64,000 nucleotides of DNA from Brachypodium distachyon (GCF_000005505.3 NC_016133.3:13950001-14014000), one strand, 5' to 3'. Counted from the first letter of the stretch, positions 34,487-45,925 are shown. The notes: a model not told the origin generated them from the letters alone. Translations and numbers: made by a program.

Positions 34487-36680
34487 TCAATCCAGGGAGT
34501 TGAGAAAATGCGAGCTGAACGCGTCCATGTGCTCCGGTTCCATGCACACGGACGCCTGCACGCCGCCGCTGCCGCCCTTGGCCGCGACGAGCACCACCTG
34601 CCCGCCGTGGTTCATGGTGACCAGCTCCGTCCTGCACGGCGCTCCCCACCCGAAGTCGGTCGCCTCGTATGCCGAGAACCGCGTCGACCCGTTCATGCTC
34701 ACCACCCGGTCTTGGGGCAACGACGACGACGCCAGTGACATCCAGTCCCACGACGCGAGTGGGTCCTCCGTCGCCCGCCGGACCCCCTCCCGCACCGCCG
34801 TCGCGGCCGCGGCGATCCCCGCGCCGTCCTTATCATCGAGGAGGTCCCGTGCCTCTTCCCTGATGAGGCACCCGGTGATGCACGTCCCAAAGTAGTCCTC
34901 GCTCACCGGCGGCTCGATGGCGCGCCGCCCACGGCAGTCGATGTAGACGAAGAGGTATACGTCGTGGTCGGCGGAGATAGTGGCCGGGTGCTTGGACCGG
35001 ACGAAGGACACCCAGGCGAGCGCGGCGATGGACGCGAAGCTGGATGGTGCCGCAGTCGACGACGAGCTCGTGAGCGCGGTGATCCGATGCTTCAGGCGTA
35101 GCATGTGGTGCGCGGTTACGGTGAAGGTCCGGCGGGGGAGGATCCGGGTGAGGGGCCACTGCACCACCTGCATGCGTACGGCCCGGGAGCGTCGGAGAAG
35201 AATGTTAGTAGGAAAAATAAAAGGGCCGTTCTTAATTGGGCCGTGAAACCCTGACTAAAAATAACAATGGCCTTTTATCTGAATTGAGCCTAGCCCACCG
35301 ATCAATGCAGGACGGGGAAAATAAAAATAGCAATGGCCTTTTATCTGCATGTTATGCCATGTGGACAGATTAACATTTAAAAATAATCTCAAAGCAGATT
35401 ATAATGCAGTGGATGGCACAAGATGGATGTGGCATTTCAGCTTGGAGTAGAGACCAGGTCTCCTCATGGCCTAATTGTTGCTATAATTTTCCCGTGCTAA
35501 TAATTATACTCTCAGCGTATCTATATACTCCTAAACATAATTTTTGAAATAAAATCAAACTGCAAAAACAATTACTAGTATAACTAATTGTTAGCAAACC
35601 TCAATGAAAATACCCTAAACATAACCGACATGCAACAATGAAGCCATCATGGTCAGGGAGTACTATTGTTTAGCACTCATCGGAACGAGTAAGCTGTAAG
35701 TAGCAATGCGGGTACCAAGTTGCCGGGTCCTAATCTCGCCTGAACCATCCAACTTAATGTATCCTCCACCGTCCGTGAAAAAGCTGCATTACTAATTCAG
35801 CCACGTGTACGGCTCAAACCCAAGCATCGGGCCCGGCTTGAATTTGCATTCTGGAACCAACCACATGATGGAAGTACTCAGCCAAACCTTGAATTTGCCG
35901 GGTCTCTCAGTTCTTGAAGTTTTCTTTCAAAACAGGTTCAGAACGCTGTTCAAGTCAAATCTAAGGCTGCCTTTGTTTAGGAAAAATTAAGGAAGGAAAT
36001 TAACATACCGCTGGGAGATCTGGCGTGTACTTGCGGAGCGTGCTCCGGGCGAGCTCCTCGCCGCCGGGGAGCGCCATCGCCGCGCGGTCGAACACCGGTA
36101 AATTCGTCCCCACGGCGGCGCCGTCCCCGCGGCAAGCCGCGGCCCAGGCCTCGAGGAACGTCCAGACGGAGCGGCCGTCGACCACGGCGTGGTGCATCGC
36201 CACGCCGACCGCGACGCCGCCTTTGAGCCGCGTGACCTGCACGGCCATGGCCTCCGCCGGGAGCGCGCCCGTCTCGAGCTCCGGGACGAGCCGCTTGAAC
36301 GCGGCCACGTCGTGGTCGGCGTCCCCGGCCAGCGTCGCCGCGTCCGAGCCCAGGCACTCGGTGACCACGAAGCGCACTCCTCGGTCCAGAGCTTCCTCGG
36401 AGGAGCAGTCGATGGCGGCGTCGCCGGTGTCCGGCAGGTGCACGATCCGCCCGGCGAGCGGCGGGAACCGCGCGAGCGTGGCCGCCAGGGACGCGAACGG
36501 CGGGAGCTTGTCCTGGCCGGCGTCGGAGTCGACGAAGAGGAGCAGGCGCTGGATGAGCGGGACGAGGAGCCACGGCGCGTCCAGCGCGGATAGCTTGAGG
36601 AGCGGCGGCGGCGGGGACTCGCCCGTTGCGGGCGGCACCACGACGCGGTGGACCTCGAGGATCTTGGTGGACGACGGCAT
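34487..36680 (-). CDS. BAHD acyltransferase, malonyltransferase-like (BAHD1, subgroup A)
   Basis: Two exons (36680-36009 and 35167-34487) with a GT-AG phase-0 intron give 450 aa. BAHD enzymes move an acyl group from CoA to a hydroxyl or amine. This clade typically malonylates the 6''-OH of flavonoid or phenolic glucosides in the cytosol. Catalytic HHAVVD is at 163-168 (His164), the clade-I motif in the form YFGTC at 316-320, and the structural DFGWG at 395-399. I chose the ATG at 36680 because the alignment with the other seven begins there; an upstream in-frame ATG would add 30 unrelated residues. Oddity: eight residues conserved in the other subgroup A members (MVASLRAS-like, after PPFAS) are missing near 36488, a clean 24-nt in-frame deletion. 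It is next to and collinear with BAHD2. Confidence 0.93.
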
Positions 36681-36689
36681 GGCCGTGCG

Positions 36690-37140
36690 TGTCGAGGAGA
36701 GCAGGGTTCGGCTGTACGAGGAAAAGATGGCTCTCTGGAATTTTGATTGTCCTTCGAGTTGAGCGGTCACCTACCGGCTAGCACTGATCGAGCAAGGATT
36801 CCAAGACCGGGAATGCTCCACGTACGATAAAACTCGTGCCACACAATTAATTAGGGTGATCTTCTTTTTTCATTCAATCAATCGGGTGGAAACAAAATAT
36901 TAGGACAAAAAAGAAGTAAACCAAAATAAAAAGGTGATTAAACACCATTGAACAAACAAAAATGACTTGAAATTATGGAACTCAAGTCCCTCAAATACGA
37001 GATACTCCTCCGTTTGATTTCGAACATGACGGCTCCATGAATAATCCTCATGCTTATTTCAATCAAACCGTGGCGCCATAGTCGATACGGTATATGTGTC
37101 GTCGGCCGCATACACATGGATGATTAATCAAATCCCCAAC
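36690..37140. other. Intergenic, BAHD1 upstream region
   Basis: AT-rich DNA of about 450 bp between the start of BAHD1 and the end of BAHD2. It contains no ORF or repeat I can name. Confidence 0.6.
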
Positions 37141-37141
37141 C

Positions 37142-39190
37142 TTAGAAGAAATTAAGAAAATGCGAGCTGAACGCGTCCATGTGCTCCGGTTCCATGCACA
37201 CGGACGCCTGCAAGCCGCCGCCCTTGGCAGCGACGAGCACCACTTGGCCGCTCCGGTTCATGGTGACGAGCTCCGTCCTGCTGGGCTTCCCCCACCCGAA
37301 GTCAGTCGCCTCATACGCCGGGAACCGCGTCGACCCGTTCATGCTCACCAGCCTTTCCAATGGCAACGCCAGCGCCACCCCCAGCCAGTCCCACATGGCC
37401 AGCGGGTCCTCCGCCGCCCGCCGGACCTCCGCCTGCACGGCCGCGGCGGCGGCGGAGACGCCGTCGTCGGCCAGGACGTCCCGGGCCGTGGCCTTGGCGA
37501 TGCACCCCGTGATGCACGCCCCGAAGTAGCTCTCGCTCACCGGCGGGTCCATGCCGATGCTGCGGCGGCCCCGGCAGTCGACGTAGACGAAGAGGTAGAC
37601 GTCGTCGTCGGGGGAGATGGTGGACGGGTGCTTGGACCGGACGAAAGACGCCCACGTGAGCGCCGCCACGGCCACGAAGCTAGATGATGGCGGCGCGGCG
37701 GCGGTCTGCGCCGATGAGGGAGTGCTCAGGTCAGTGACGATGCGCTGCTTCAGATCGCGCATTTGTTGCGCGGTCACGGCGAAGGTCCGGCGGGGGAGAT
37801 TCTGGATGAAGGGCCATTCCGTTCGCGCCACCTGCATATGCACGCCGCCGGGGAACGGCCCCATGAAAGAATGTTAGAAGAAGGCCGTGAAAGCCTGCTT
37901 CGCTCGTCTTTGGAAACCACTTGTTGAGAGGCAGAGGCTATTGGTGTGACTTCGAAAGTTGGCGGACGATAAATATACGGCAAAAAAAATTGAGTGGCCG
38001 TTTGTGTAGTTTTTGACAAGTTGAGAGACGAGTTATATATTATTTTCTCAAAAAACTTATATTAAAGATTCTCTTGCCCTTTAAAAAAATTATATTATGA
38101 GATTCTGTAGATTTTTTTTCAAAAATATAATCCAAAAGAAAAACCACTTGCTGCATTGTTACTGTTTTTTAGGGCATGCATTAGTGTTTCGGTTAGCATC
38201 GATCAAAACAAATTAAGGCGATTAAGTAATAGCCATGCTGATCGAAACAAAATCTCGACTCACTCAACCCAAAATATTCGTCAACAAACCTAAGCATCGG
38301 TGTGTACATATTTTTCCTCTTGTTCCGTACGGCCCATCATCAAAAGTGGATTCTTTTTTTCACCACTCAGTAGAGCAAGGGGTTTGTTTAAATTTTAAAT
38401 AGAAAGAACAATCAGATGGTGGTACAAGGTCCAAAATTGAACCGCAGGTACGAATATCGATCCGAGAAATGTACGAATCAATCTGATATTAGAGGAGGAA
38501 CTTTACCAGTGGCAGATCGGGCGTGTACTTGCGCAGCGTGCTCCGCGCGAGCTCCTCGCCGCCGGGCAGCGCGACCGCCGAGCAATCGAACACTGGCGTC
38601 GCCGACGCGTCGGCGTCGTCCCCGCGGCAAGCCGCCGCCCACGCCTCCAGGAACGTCCAGACGGACCGGCCGTCGACCACGGCGTGGTGCATCGCCACGC
38701 CGACCGCGGCGCCGCCCTTGAGCCGCGTCACCTGCACGGCGAGCACCTCCGCCGGGAGCGCGCCCGTCTCGAGCTCCGGGACGAGCTGCTTGAACGCGCC
38801 CACGTCGTGGTCGGCGTCCCCGGCCAGCCTCGCGGCGTCCGCGTCCGCGCTCTCGGCGACCACGAAGCGGACTCCGTCGGAGGCGCAGCAGTCGATGGCG
38901 GCGTCGCCGGTGGACGGCAGGAAGACGATCCTGCCGCCGAGCGGGGGCAACCGCGCGAGTGTGTACGCCAGGGACGCGCGGAGGGAAGCGACCCTGGACG
39001 CGAAGGGTGGGTGATCACCGTCGCCGTTGTCGACGAAGATGAGCACGCGCTGGATGAGCGGGACGACGAGCCACTGCGCGCCCAGCGCGGATAGCTTGAT
39101 GAGCGGCGGCCGCGAGGAGGACTCGCCAGCTGCCGCTGGCGGCGCCACGACGCAGGTGGCCTCGACGATCTTGATGGACGGCGGCATCAT
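37142..39190 (-). CDS. BAHD acyltransferase, malonyltransferase-like (BAHD2, subgroup A)
   Basis: Exons 39190-38507 and 37831-37142, phase-0 GT-AG intron of 675 bp at the same protein position as BAHD1; 457 aa. HHAVVD has catalytic His169 and Asp173. The clade motif reads YFGAC, the only alanine variant here, and DFGWGKPSR is intact. Two start Mets are adjacent (MMPPS), so the first is used. It keeps the MVASLRAS-like helix (as RVASLRAS) that BAHD1 has lost. The order BAHD1-BAHD2 on one strand with similar spacing suggests tandem duplication. The acyl acceptor is not predictable from sequence. Confidence 0.94.
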
Positions 39191-39199
39191 TAATTTGGC

Positions 39200-39990
39200 G
39201 GCGATCAGAGTGGCTGAGCAAGTTGGAGCTTGGAGGTGGTCGCCGCTTGAAAGAAACGATGGTGGCCTTGGATTTGAGCGGTGGCCGGCCGAGCAACACG
39301 ATACTATATGCTTCTGCTGGCGTGAATGTCCCTGTCTGGCTCAAGTGTTGACTGAAAATTCAAACTGTCTGGAAAAAGTTGAAAAAAATAACAGGAAAAC
39401 AAAGTTGATGTCCTGACAATAATGTTTGATTTCAGCACAAATTGAGCAGTTCACAGTAGTCGAGGAGAAAAAAAAGGTCGTAAATTCAACTCGTTCAGAA
39501 AATTGAGAAATTTACAGAAAATCAATCAGTGTCGTGCAAGTGAAGAGACACATGACACACAGAAAAGGAAACAGAGGCACGCAATAAAGGGGATCGCCTT
39601 GTCGAAAAGAAAACAACTACTCGATTGATTGATGGCTCTATCATCATGTATTTTTTTGTCCCGTAGTCACACACGGATATAAACAAGGACATCATATTTC
39701 AATACTCTCAAAATTAAGCCACTGATCGCGTAATTAACTCCCAGGGCACTATAAGTACATCGGATATCAAATCGAGTTGCCCGTCCGGCAACTTTTTCTT
39801 GCAGTGAAATACGTCTTCATTCATCAGTTAGAAGTGTTACGTCCTTCGATAGAAGAAATACAACACAATTACGTTTATCTTCAAGGTAACCTGAGGAGGA
39901 TGGGGAGAACCTAGCCAGCTCATGAGCAACAATTTGCTTCACGGACACAGTGCACAAAGGATAGCTTCATATCATAAAAAAAAGGAAAAA
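39200..39990. other. Intergenic, BAHD2 upstream region
   Basis: AT-rich DNA of about 800 bp up to the 3' end of the first 7SL gene. No gene, repeat or clear promoter element was recognised. Confidence 0.55.
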
Positions 39991-40002
39991 CAAAGAAAAT
40001 TA

Positions 40003-40308
40003 AAAAGTGGTGGTTCTTTGGAGTAGGCTATGAGACCCAAGCGGGCCGGGAATGCAGCGGCCCGTTATCCTTCCACCGTTGGAAGCGGGCAGTTGTCGCT
40101 GCTCTGTGAAGCCAGCCTAACGCGGTGCCTGCCACTATAGAATTCGTGAGGCCCAGCTTTCGCATAGGCCCCAGCAGATCCACTACGCAACTTGGAATGG
40201 GTGGGGCCATCAGTAGCATTCCCGGCCCAGGTTCACATCCATACTCCAGAGTCCACACCACCTCGAATGCCCCCACTCGGGTTACAAGCTCTCGCTGCTG
40301 AGCTCGGC
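40003..40308 (-). ncRNA. 7SL (signal recognition particle) RNA gene, copy 1
   Basis: About 306 nt on the minus strand starting GCCGAGCTCAGCAGCGAGAG. The Alu-domain signature CTTGTAACCCGAGTGGGGGC follows. The middle segment contains TCTGCTGGGGCCTATGCGAA and the S-domain core AACGGTGGAAGGATAACGGG is present. The end is GGGTCTCATAGCC and a T5 tract (40006-40002). The 7SL RNA scaffolds the ribonucleoprotein that targets secretory ribosomes to the ER. Its promoter (USE and TATA) is intact and properly spaced. Compared with the copy at 62.9 kb it has several substitutions in the segment around CACGAATTCTATAGTGGCAG, so function is likely but not certain. Confidence 0.85.
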
Positions 40309-40329
40309 GTTGCGTTGCAAGGAGCAGAG

Positions 40330-40372
40330 TATTTAACCTGCGCCGACAGTTGTTAAACAGGCAAGGTGGGAC
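40330..40372 (-). promoter_or_regulatory. Pol III-type 7SL promoter (USE + TATA), copy 1
   Basis: The upstream sequence element GTCCCACCTTG (40372-40362; plant consensus RTCCCACATCG) and TTAAATA (40336-40330) are separated by 25 nt. That spacing is used by RNA polymerase III genes of this class. Transcription would start about 28 nt downstream of the TATA, at 40308. Confidence 0.85.
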
Positions 40373-40464
40373 TAAAAAGGGTGTCGCCTACTGTACTGGC
40401 TGGCGATGGCAACTGGGCTGTGTGGCGCACCGCAGCTGGGCCGTTGGCATACTGGACTTGCCTG

Positions 40465-40473
40465 TTTATAAAA
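40465..40473 (+). promoter_or_regulatory. TATA box of BAHD3
   Basis: TTTATAAAA lies about 190 bp upstream of the BAHD3 start codon and only about 95 bp from the oppositely oriented 7SL USE. Confidence 0.55.
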
Positions 40474-40657
40474 CTGGGCACGGGTCAAAACGTTCGATAT
40501 CGCCAGCAGGGCCATTGTTTCTTCTTCCCTTGGTTGCTCAGTGCTCGACGAGTCAGTGACAGTGAGTGGCCTGACCACTCAACTCTAAGCAAATAAGCAA
40601 TCCAAACCTTGTACACCACCGGCGACCGCCGCCAACTAACTGCGCACCGTCGTCTCC

Positions 40658-42473
40658 ATGACATCGACCACCAAGATCCTCGAGGACTCCCGCGTCGTGG
40701 TGCCGCCGTCGCCGCCGCTCCTCAAGCTGTCCGCGCTGGACGCGACGTGGCTCATCGTCCCGCTGATCCAGCGCGTGGTACTCTTCGTCGACAACGGCGA
40801 CGGTGATCACCCGCCGTTCGCGTCCATGGTCGCCTCCCTCCGCGCGTCCCTGGCGCTCACACTCGCCCGGTTCCCCCCGCTCGCCGGGCGGATCGTCTTC
40901 CTGCCGTCCACCGGCGATGTCGCCATCGACTGCTCTGACGGCAGTGGAGTGCGCTTCGTGGTCGCGGACTGCCAGGGCGCGGACGCGGCGAGCCTGGCCG
41001 GGGGCGCCGACCACGACGTGGCCGCGTTCAAGCTGCTCGTCCCGGAGCTGGAGACGAACGCGCTCCCGGCGGAGGCGCTGGCCGTGCAGGTGACGCGGCT
41101 CAAGGGCGGCGTCGCGGTCGGCGTGGCGATGCACCACGCCGTGGTCGACGGGCGGTCCGTCTGGACGTTCCTGGAGGCGTGGGCGGCGGCTTGCCGCGGG
41201 GACACCGCGGCGGCGGACGGCGCCGTGCCGGAGTTCGACCGCGCGGTGGTCAAGGTCCCCGGCGGGGAGGAGCTCGTGAGGAGCACGTTGCGCAAGTACG
41301 CGCCCGATCTGCCACTGGTACGTTACGTTTCTTTCTCCCGGGGCGTGCTTCCATTTTACTACACCGTGCATGTGCATCATGCTACACCGTCAAACTGTCC
41401 ACAATACGATCTTGTAGATTCAATCTTAGCATTGTTGAGACAGATTTTTCAATTGTATAATAAAGATCCTGTCTTTGTGCTAAAAATGAGAGCCAACCAG
41501 ATCCGATCAAGATTCATGGCAGCTGAGGGTTCAATATTCGAGATCCAATCTCGATCAGACCTTCGCACCCACCCAAAGATATGAATGGTAAACAATGCAG
41601 CGCTTGGGCGGCTTTGATTTATAAGTACATTCGTAATTTTAATTTTTATTTATTAGCAACGAACTGACTTTGCAACACACCACAGTTGACGAAGGAGAAC
41701 ACACAATGAGATGTTACTCAGGGCTTCAAGTCCCTGCATACGTGAAGAATGAGCTTCTCACTTAATATTCATGGCCCCGCGGTTGCCCCCACATGCAGGT
41801 TACAAAATTTCCGGTCGCCCCAGGCCTCCCTCGCCGGACCTTCACTATGACCGCGCAGCACATCCGCCGCCAGAAGCAACGCATCGACGACCTCACGGGC
41901 TCGTCGGCCACAACACCGTCAACCTTCGTGACTGTCGCGGCGCTCGCTTGGGTGTCATTTGTCCGGTCAAAGCACCCCATCGTGATCTCCATCGACCACG
42001 ACGTCTACCTCTCCTTCTTCGTCGACTGCCGTGGACGGCGGTGTGGCGGCATCGACCCGCCGATCAGCGAGGACTACTTCGGGACGTGCCTTTCTGGGTG
42101 CCTCGCCAGGGCCACGGCCCGGGACCTCCTCGCGGAGGACAACGGTGTCGCTGCGGCCGCGGCGGCGATACAGAAAGAGGTCCGGCGAGCGGGGGAAGAT
42201 CCTCTCGCGCTATGGGACTGGATGGCCTACGTGCGGACGCTGCCTCGTGACCGGGCGATGAACGTCTCTGGGTCGACGCGTTTCCAAGCATATGAGACCA
42301 CTGACTTTGGGTGGGGCCAATCGAGCAGGACGGAGCTGGTCACCATGAACCGAAGTGGGCAGGTGGTGCTCGTCGCCGCCAAGGGCGGTGGCGGTGGCGT
42401 GCAGACGTCCGTGTGCATGCACCCGGATCACATGGACGGATTCAGCTCGCACTTCGTTAAGTTCTTGGATTGA
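40658..42473 (+). CDS. BAHD acyltransferase, malonyltransferase-like (BAHD3, subgroup A)
   Basis: Exons 40658-41317 and 41799-42473 with a 481-bp phase-0 intron encode 444 aa, the shortest of the eight. HHAVVD: His160, Asp164. The clade motif is YFGTC and the structural motif DFGWGQSSR. It is the only subgroup A gene here besides BAHD6 on the plus strand, so at least one inversion followed duplication. It starts 350 bp from the start of a 7SL RNA gene on the other strand, giving a divergent Pol III/Pol II arrangement. The second exon contains LARATARDLLAEDNG, matching the CITGC-KATARDLL region of the paralogues. All catalytic positions are intact. Confidence 0.94.
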
Positions 42474-42479
42474 TTTACA

Positions 42480-42905
42480 TTGAGTGGATGTGATCATAAT
42501 GCATATCTACGTGTGTTTATTTCTCGGTCGACGTAGAAATTATTTCTAGTCAAACGGTTATAGCCATCCGACTAAGATTTGCTCATTATTTGCTTTCACG
42601 CATCTTTATGAATCTCAGTGATTAATTAGATCAGAAGTTTGTTAACATTGACTTGAAAATAGTTATTCTCCGGTCGTTTCGGAAATAGCAAAATCGTGTT
42701 TGTATTGTATGGGCGAAATCCTCTGTCTCGCTAGATCATGGTAGTATATAACAATAAATAATGTTGCTACAGTCATTATCCAGGAGTATTTGATTCATTT
42801 GGCAAGAGATTACTTGATGAAAAAAGGTAAGGAATCTATAAGCACGTTGATCAATCTTAGTCGCTGCATGTGCCGATGTGCGCTCTGCATACAAGTTCAT
42901 GATTA
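42480..42905. other. Intergenic between convergent BAHD3 and BAHD4
   Basis: About 430 bp of AT-rich DNA shared by the two 3' ends. No element was recognised. Confidence 0.6.
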
Positions 42906-42912
42906 ATCGATC

Positions 42913-44849
42913 TTAGAAATTCAGAAAGTGTGAGCTGAACGCCTCCATATACTCCGGTTCCATGCACACGGACGCCTGCATGCCGCCGCCGCCGCCCTTG
43001 CCTCCGACAAGCACCACCTGCCCGCCATGATTCATGGTAACCAGCTCCGTCCTGCCAGGCGCGCCCCAGCCGAAGTCAGTCGCCTCGTACGCCGGGAACC
43101 GCGTCGACCCGGACACGTTCACCAGCCGCTCCTTGGGCAACGGCGACCAAGCCAGGCCCATCCAGTCCCACTGGGCCAGCGGGTCCTCCGCCGCCCGCCG
43201 GACCTCCTCCTGCACCGCGGCGGCGGCGGCGGAGACACCATCGTCGGCGAGGAGGTCCCGGGCCGTGGCCTTGGCAAAGCACCCGGTGATGCACGTCCCG
43301 AAGTAGTCCTCGATGCTGCCGCCGCATCGCCCGCGGCAGTCGACGAGGAAGAAGAGGTAGACGTCGTCGTCAGGGGAGATGGCGGATGGGTTCTTGGAGC
43401 GGACGAAAGACGCCCAGGCGAGCGCCGTGACGGCCACGAAGCTCGATGGTGTGGCGGTTTGCGACGGCGAGCTTGTGACGGAGGCGTCGGTGATGCGTTG
43501 TTTCAGGTTGTTGATGCGGTCTGTGGTTATGGTGAAGGTCCGGCGGGGGAGGTTTGCGGCGACGGGCAACTCTGCTACCTGCATAAAGAAAAAAAAAAGC
43601 AACAACCACGCGAGTTGAGCACTCAGAAGTCAGAAGACAGAGAAGCAAAGCGGCGATTTTAACAGCTCCGCTATGTAGCGGTACGGCAGCGGTTGTCAGT
43701 TGCTATCCATTCGGACCAATACCATGTACCGTTCAAAAAATATATATATCATATACCAATAAATTTAGCATTCGTTTACCATATACCATTGACAATACAA
43801 TATATCAATGATTATAGCCGATTCAACCCTGCGTGGCAGCCTCTGCACGCACCGCTACATAGCAGAGCCAGTAGAAAAGTGTTCCTTACGTAGGAGTGCA
43901 TCACTAGAGATGTGAGTAAATAACAAAATGAGGTCTTTAGAAAAGATTGTCATAATCAAACCAGAATGAAACCATAGTGACCAGATAACAAAATCTGCCT
44001 TTTGAGGTGGTTGCTACGGAGACGTGGAGTGATCTAGAGCCCGGAGAACTCTTTTTCCATCGAGAACTATCTGTTAACGTTGACGTGGCATGTGGTATAA
44101 CGCAGGACCAATACGGTACACCGTACACGGGACATACTTACCGCTGGTAGATCGGCCGCGTACTTGCGAAGCACGCTCCTGGCGAGCTCCTCGCCGTCGG
44201 GGAGCCCCAAAGCCGCGCGGTCGAACCCTACCGGCGCCTGCGCCGTGGCATCCGCAATGTCCCCGCGGCAAACCGCCGCCCAAGCCTCGAGGAACCTCCA
44301 CACGGACCGGCCGTCGACCACGGCGTGGTGCATCGCCACGCCGACCGCCGCGCCTCCCTTGAGCCGCGTCACCTGCACGGCCAGCGCCTCCGCCGGGAGC
44401 TTGCCCGTCTCGAGCTCCGGGACGAGCTGCTTGAACGCCCCCACGTCGTGGTCCGCGTCCCCGGCCAGCCTCGCCGCGTCCGCGTCCTCGCTCTCCGCCA
44501 CCACGAACCGAACGCCGCCTCTGTCGCTGTCGGGGTCAGAGGAGCAGTCGATGGCGGCGTCGCCGGTGTCCGGCAGGAAGACGATCCGCCCGGCGAGCGG
44601 GGGGAACCGCGCGAGCGTGGCGGCTAGCGACGCGCGGAGGGAGGCAACCATGGACTCGAAGGGCGGGAGCTCCTGGCCGCCGTCGCCGTCGACGAAGAGC
44701 AGCACGCGCTGGATGAGCGGCGCGAGGAGCCACGGCGCGTCCAGCGCGGACAGCTTGACGAGCGACGACGACTCGCCCCGCGGCCACGTCGCGGCGGTGG
44801 CCGGCGCCACGACGCGGCCGACCTCGACGATCTTTGTTGTCGATTGCAT
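42913..44849 (-). CDS. BAHD acyltransferase, malonyltransferase-like (BAHD4, subgroup A)
   Basis: Exons 44849-44142 and 43578-42913 with a 563-bp phase-0 intron encode 457 aa. HHAVVD: His175, Asp179; YFGTC and DFGWGAPGR present. The acceptor-side loop before YFGTC is shorter than in BAHD1-3: after DCRGRCG it reads GSIEDYFGTC and lacks the usual [D/E]PPVSE stretch, a deletion of a few residues next to the motif. A Ser/Asp-rich insertion (SSDPDSDRGG) follows the AIDC block. It converges with BAHD3. No frame disruption is seen, so it is probably expressed and functional with possibly altered specificity. Confidence 0.93.
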
Positions 44850-44869
44850 GGCGCCGATGATTGATTAAT

Positions 44870-45555
44870 GGTTCTGTTGGCTGGTGGTCGCCTGGCCGGT
44901 GGTCGCTCGGCCACGGACAGTGCAAGGAGAAGCGCTTGGAATGGAATTGATTTGCTTATCGAGTTGAGCTCTGGATTGCTTAATTTGTCTGTTTATCTAT
45001 GCAACAGTCAAGGTTAGTGCCGTATTGAGATCGCATGCGGTGCCGTGCGACAAAATTGTGTAGGCCGCTACGGCAACCGGACGACCTCCGCCGCTCTTGG
45101 AGCGAGCTGGGAGCCAGCCACCGCGTGCCGCCAGGTCGAGCTCGAATTGGGCCACCGCACGCCGAGCATGGCGCATTTGTTGCGTCCGTTTTGTTTTTAC
45201 TTCTAACAAAAAGGAAGAATAAAAAAAAATGGTAGACTATACAGTTTTTTTTTACGGAGCTCGTCCTTGATTTTCTGCCTTCTTTGTAACTTTTTTCACT
45301 GAGAATTTTGGAACTAGATTTCTATGTTTCGACAATTGTTTTCTCTTCTTACACCGCAGTAGAGTTTATGCAATCCACAATCTAGCCTATGGGTCTTTTT
45401 TTTTACGTAACGGCTACTCTAGTTTTAACCATGAATTATAATTATAAAAATGAGAAATAATTTTGGAGAGAAACAAGCAGCACCCGAAATGAAAAGAGCA
45501 CTCCGTATAAAATTCTTTACGCAATGGAACTGCAGAGTTTTTATCAAAATACCAA
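44870..45555. other. Intergenic, BAHD4 upstream region
   Basis: A short GC-rich patch (45.03-45.18 kb) sits in otherwise AT-rich DNA. No gene is supported. Confidence 0.5.
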
Positions 45556-45562
45556 AAATGAA

Positions 45563-45904
45563 AAAAGGTCGTGGTTCTCTGGAGCCGGCTATGAGACCCA
45601 AGCGGGCCTAGAATGCAGCGGTGAAACCAGCCTCACGCGATGCCTGCCGCTCTAGGATCCGTGAGGCCCAGCTTTCGCGTAGGCCCCAGCAACATCCACT
45701 ACGCAACTTGGAACGGGCGGGCCATCAATAGCACTCCCGGCCGTGAGGCCCAGCTTTCGCGTAGGCCCCAGCAACATCCACTACGCAACTTGGAACGGGC
45801 GGGCCATCAATAGCACTCCCGGCCCAGGCTCACATCCATACTCCAGAGTCCACACCACCCTTATGCCCCCGCTGAGGTTACAAGCTCCCGCTACTGAGCT
45901 CGGC
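45563..45904 (-). pseudogene. 7SL RNA pseudogene, copy 2 (deletion plus internal duplication)
   Basis: The 5' end (GCCGAGCTCAGTAGCGGGAG) and Alu-domain part match the other copies, as does the 3' end with a T6 tract. A 46-nt segment present in both other copies is missing after AATGCAGCGG on the plus strand; it contains the S-domain core with GGTGGAAGGATAACGG. An 82-bp block (45741-45822) is tandemly duplicated as 45659-45740. The RNA could not fold into a normal S domain, so it should not bind SRP54/SRP19 correctly, although the promoter is intact. Confidence 0.9.
45659..45822. repeat. 82-bp perfect tandem duplication inside the 7SL pseudogene
   Basis: The unit begins CCGTGAGGCCCAGCTTTCGC at 45659 and again at 45741. 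The two copies are identical, so the event is recent. Confidence 0.97.
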
Positions 45905-45925
45905 GTGTTCTGTGACCGAGGCGGG

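Noticed and set aside
36189..36593. Arg/His-rich ORFs antisense or out of frame to BAHD exons (also near 37.2-37.7, 40.6-41.4, 43.0-43.7, 47.5-49.2, 54.1-55.4 and 58.3-59.7 kb)
   Set aside because: All are shadows of GC-rich BAHD exons, with biased composition and no conserved features.
36681..36770. 30-residue N-terminal extension of BAHD1; similar extensions of BAHD5 (27 aa) and BAHD7 (36 aa)
   Set aside because: The paralogues align from the downstream Met, and the extensions share no similarity with each other.
45563..45904. Treating the repeated blocks near 40.0, 45.6 and 63.0 kb as an unknown SINE
   Set aside because: They carry a complete 7SL body with a USE/TATA promoter rather than an internal A/B-box promoter and A-tail, so 7SL loci fit better.
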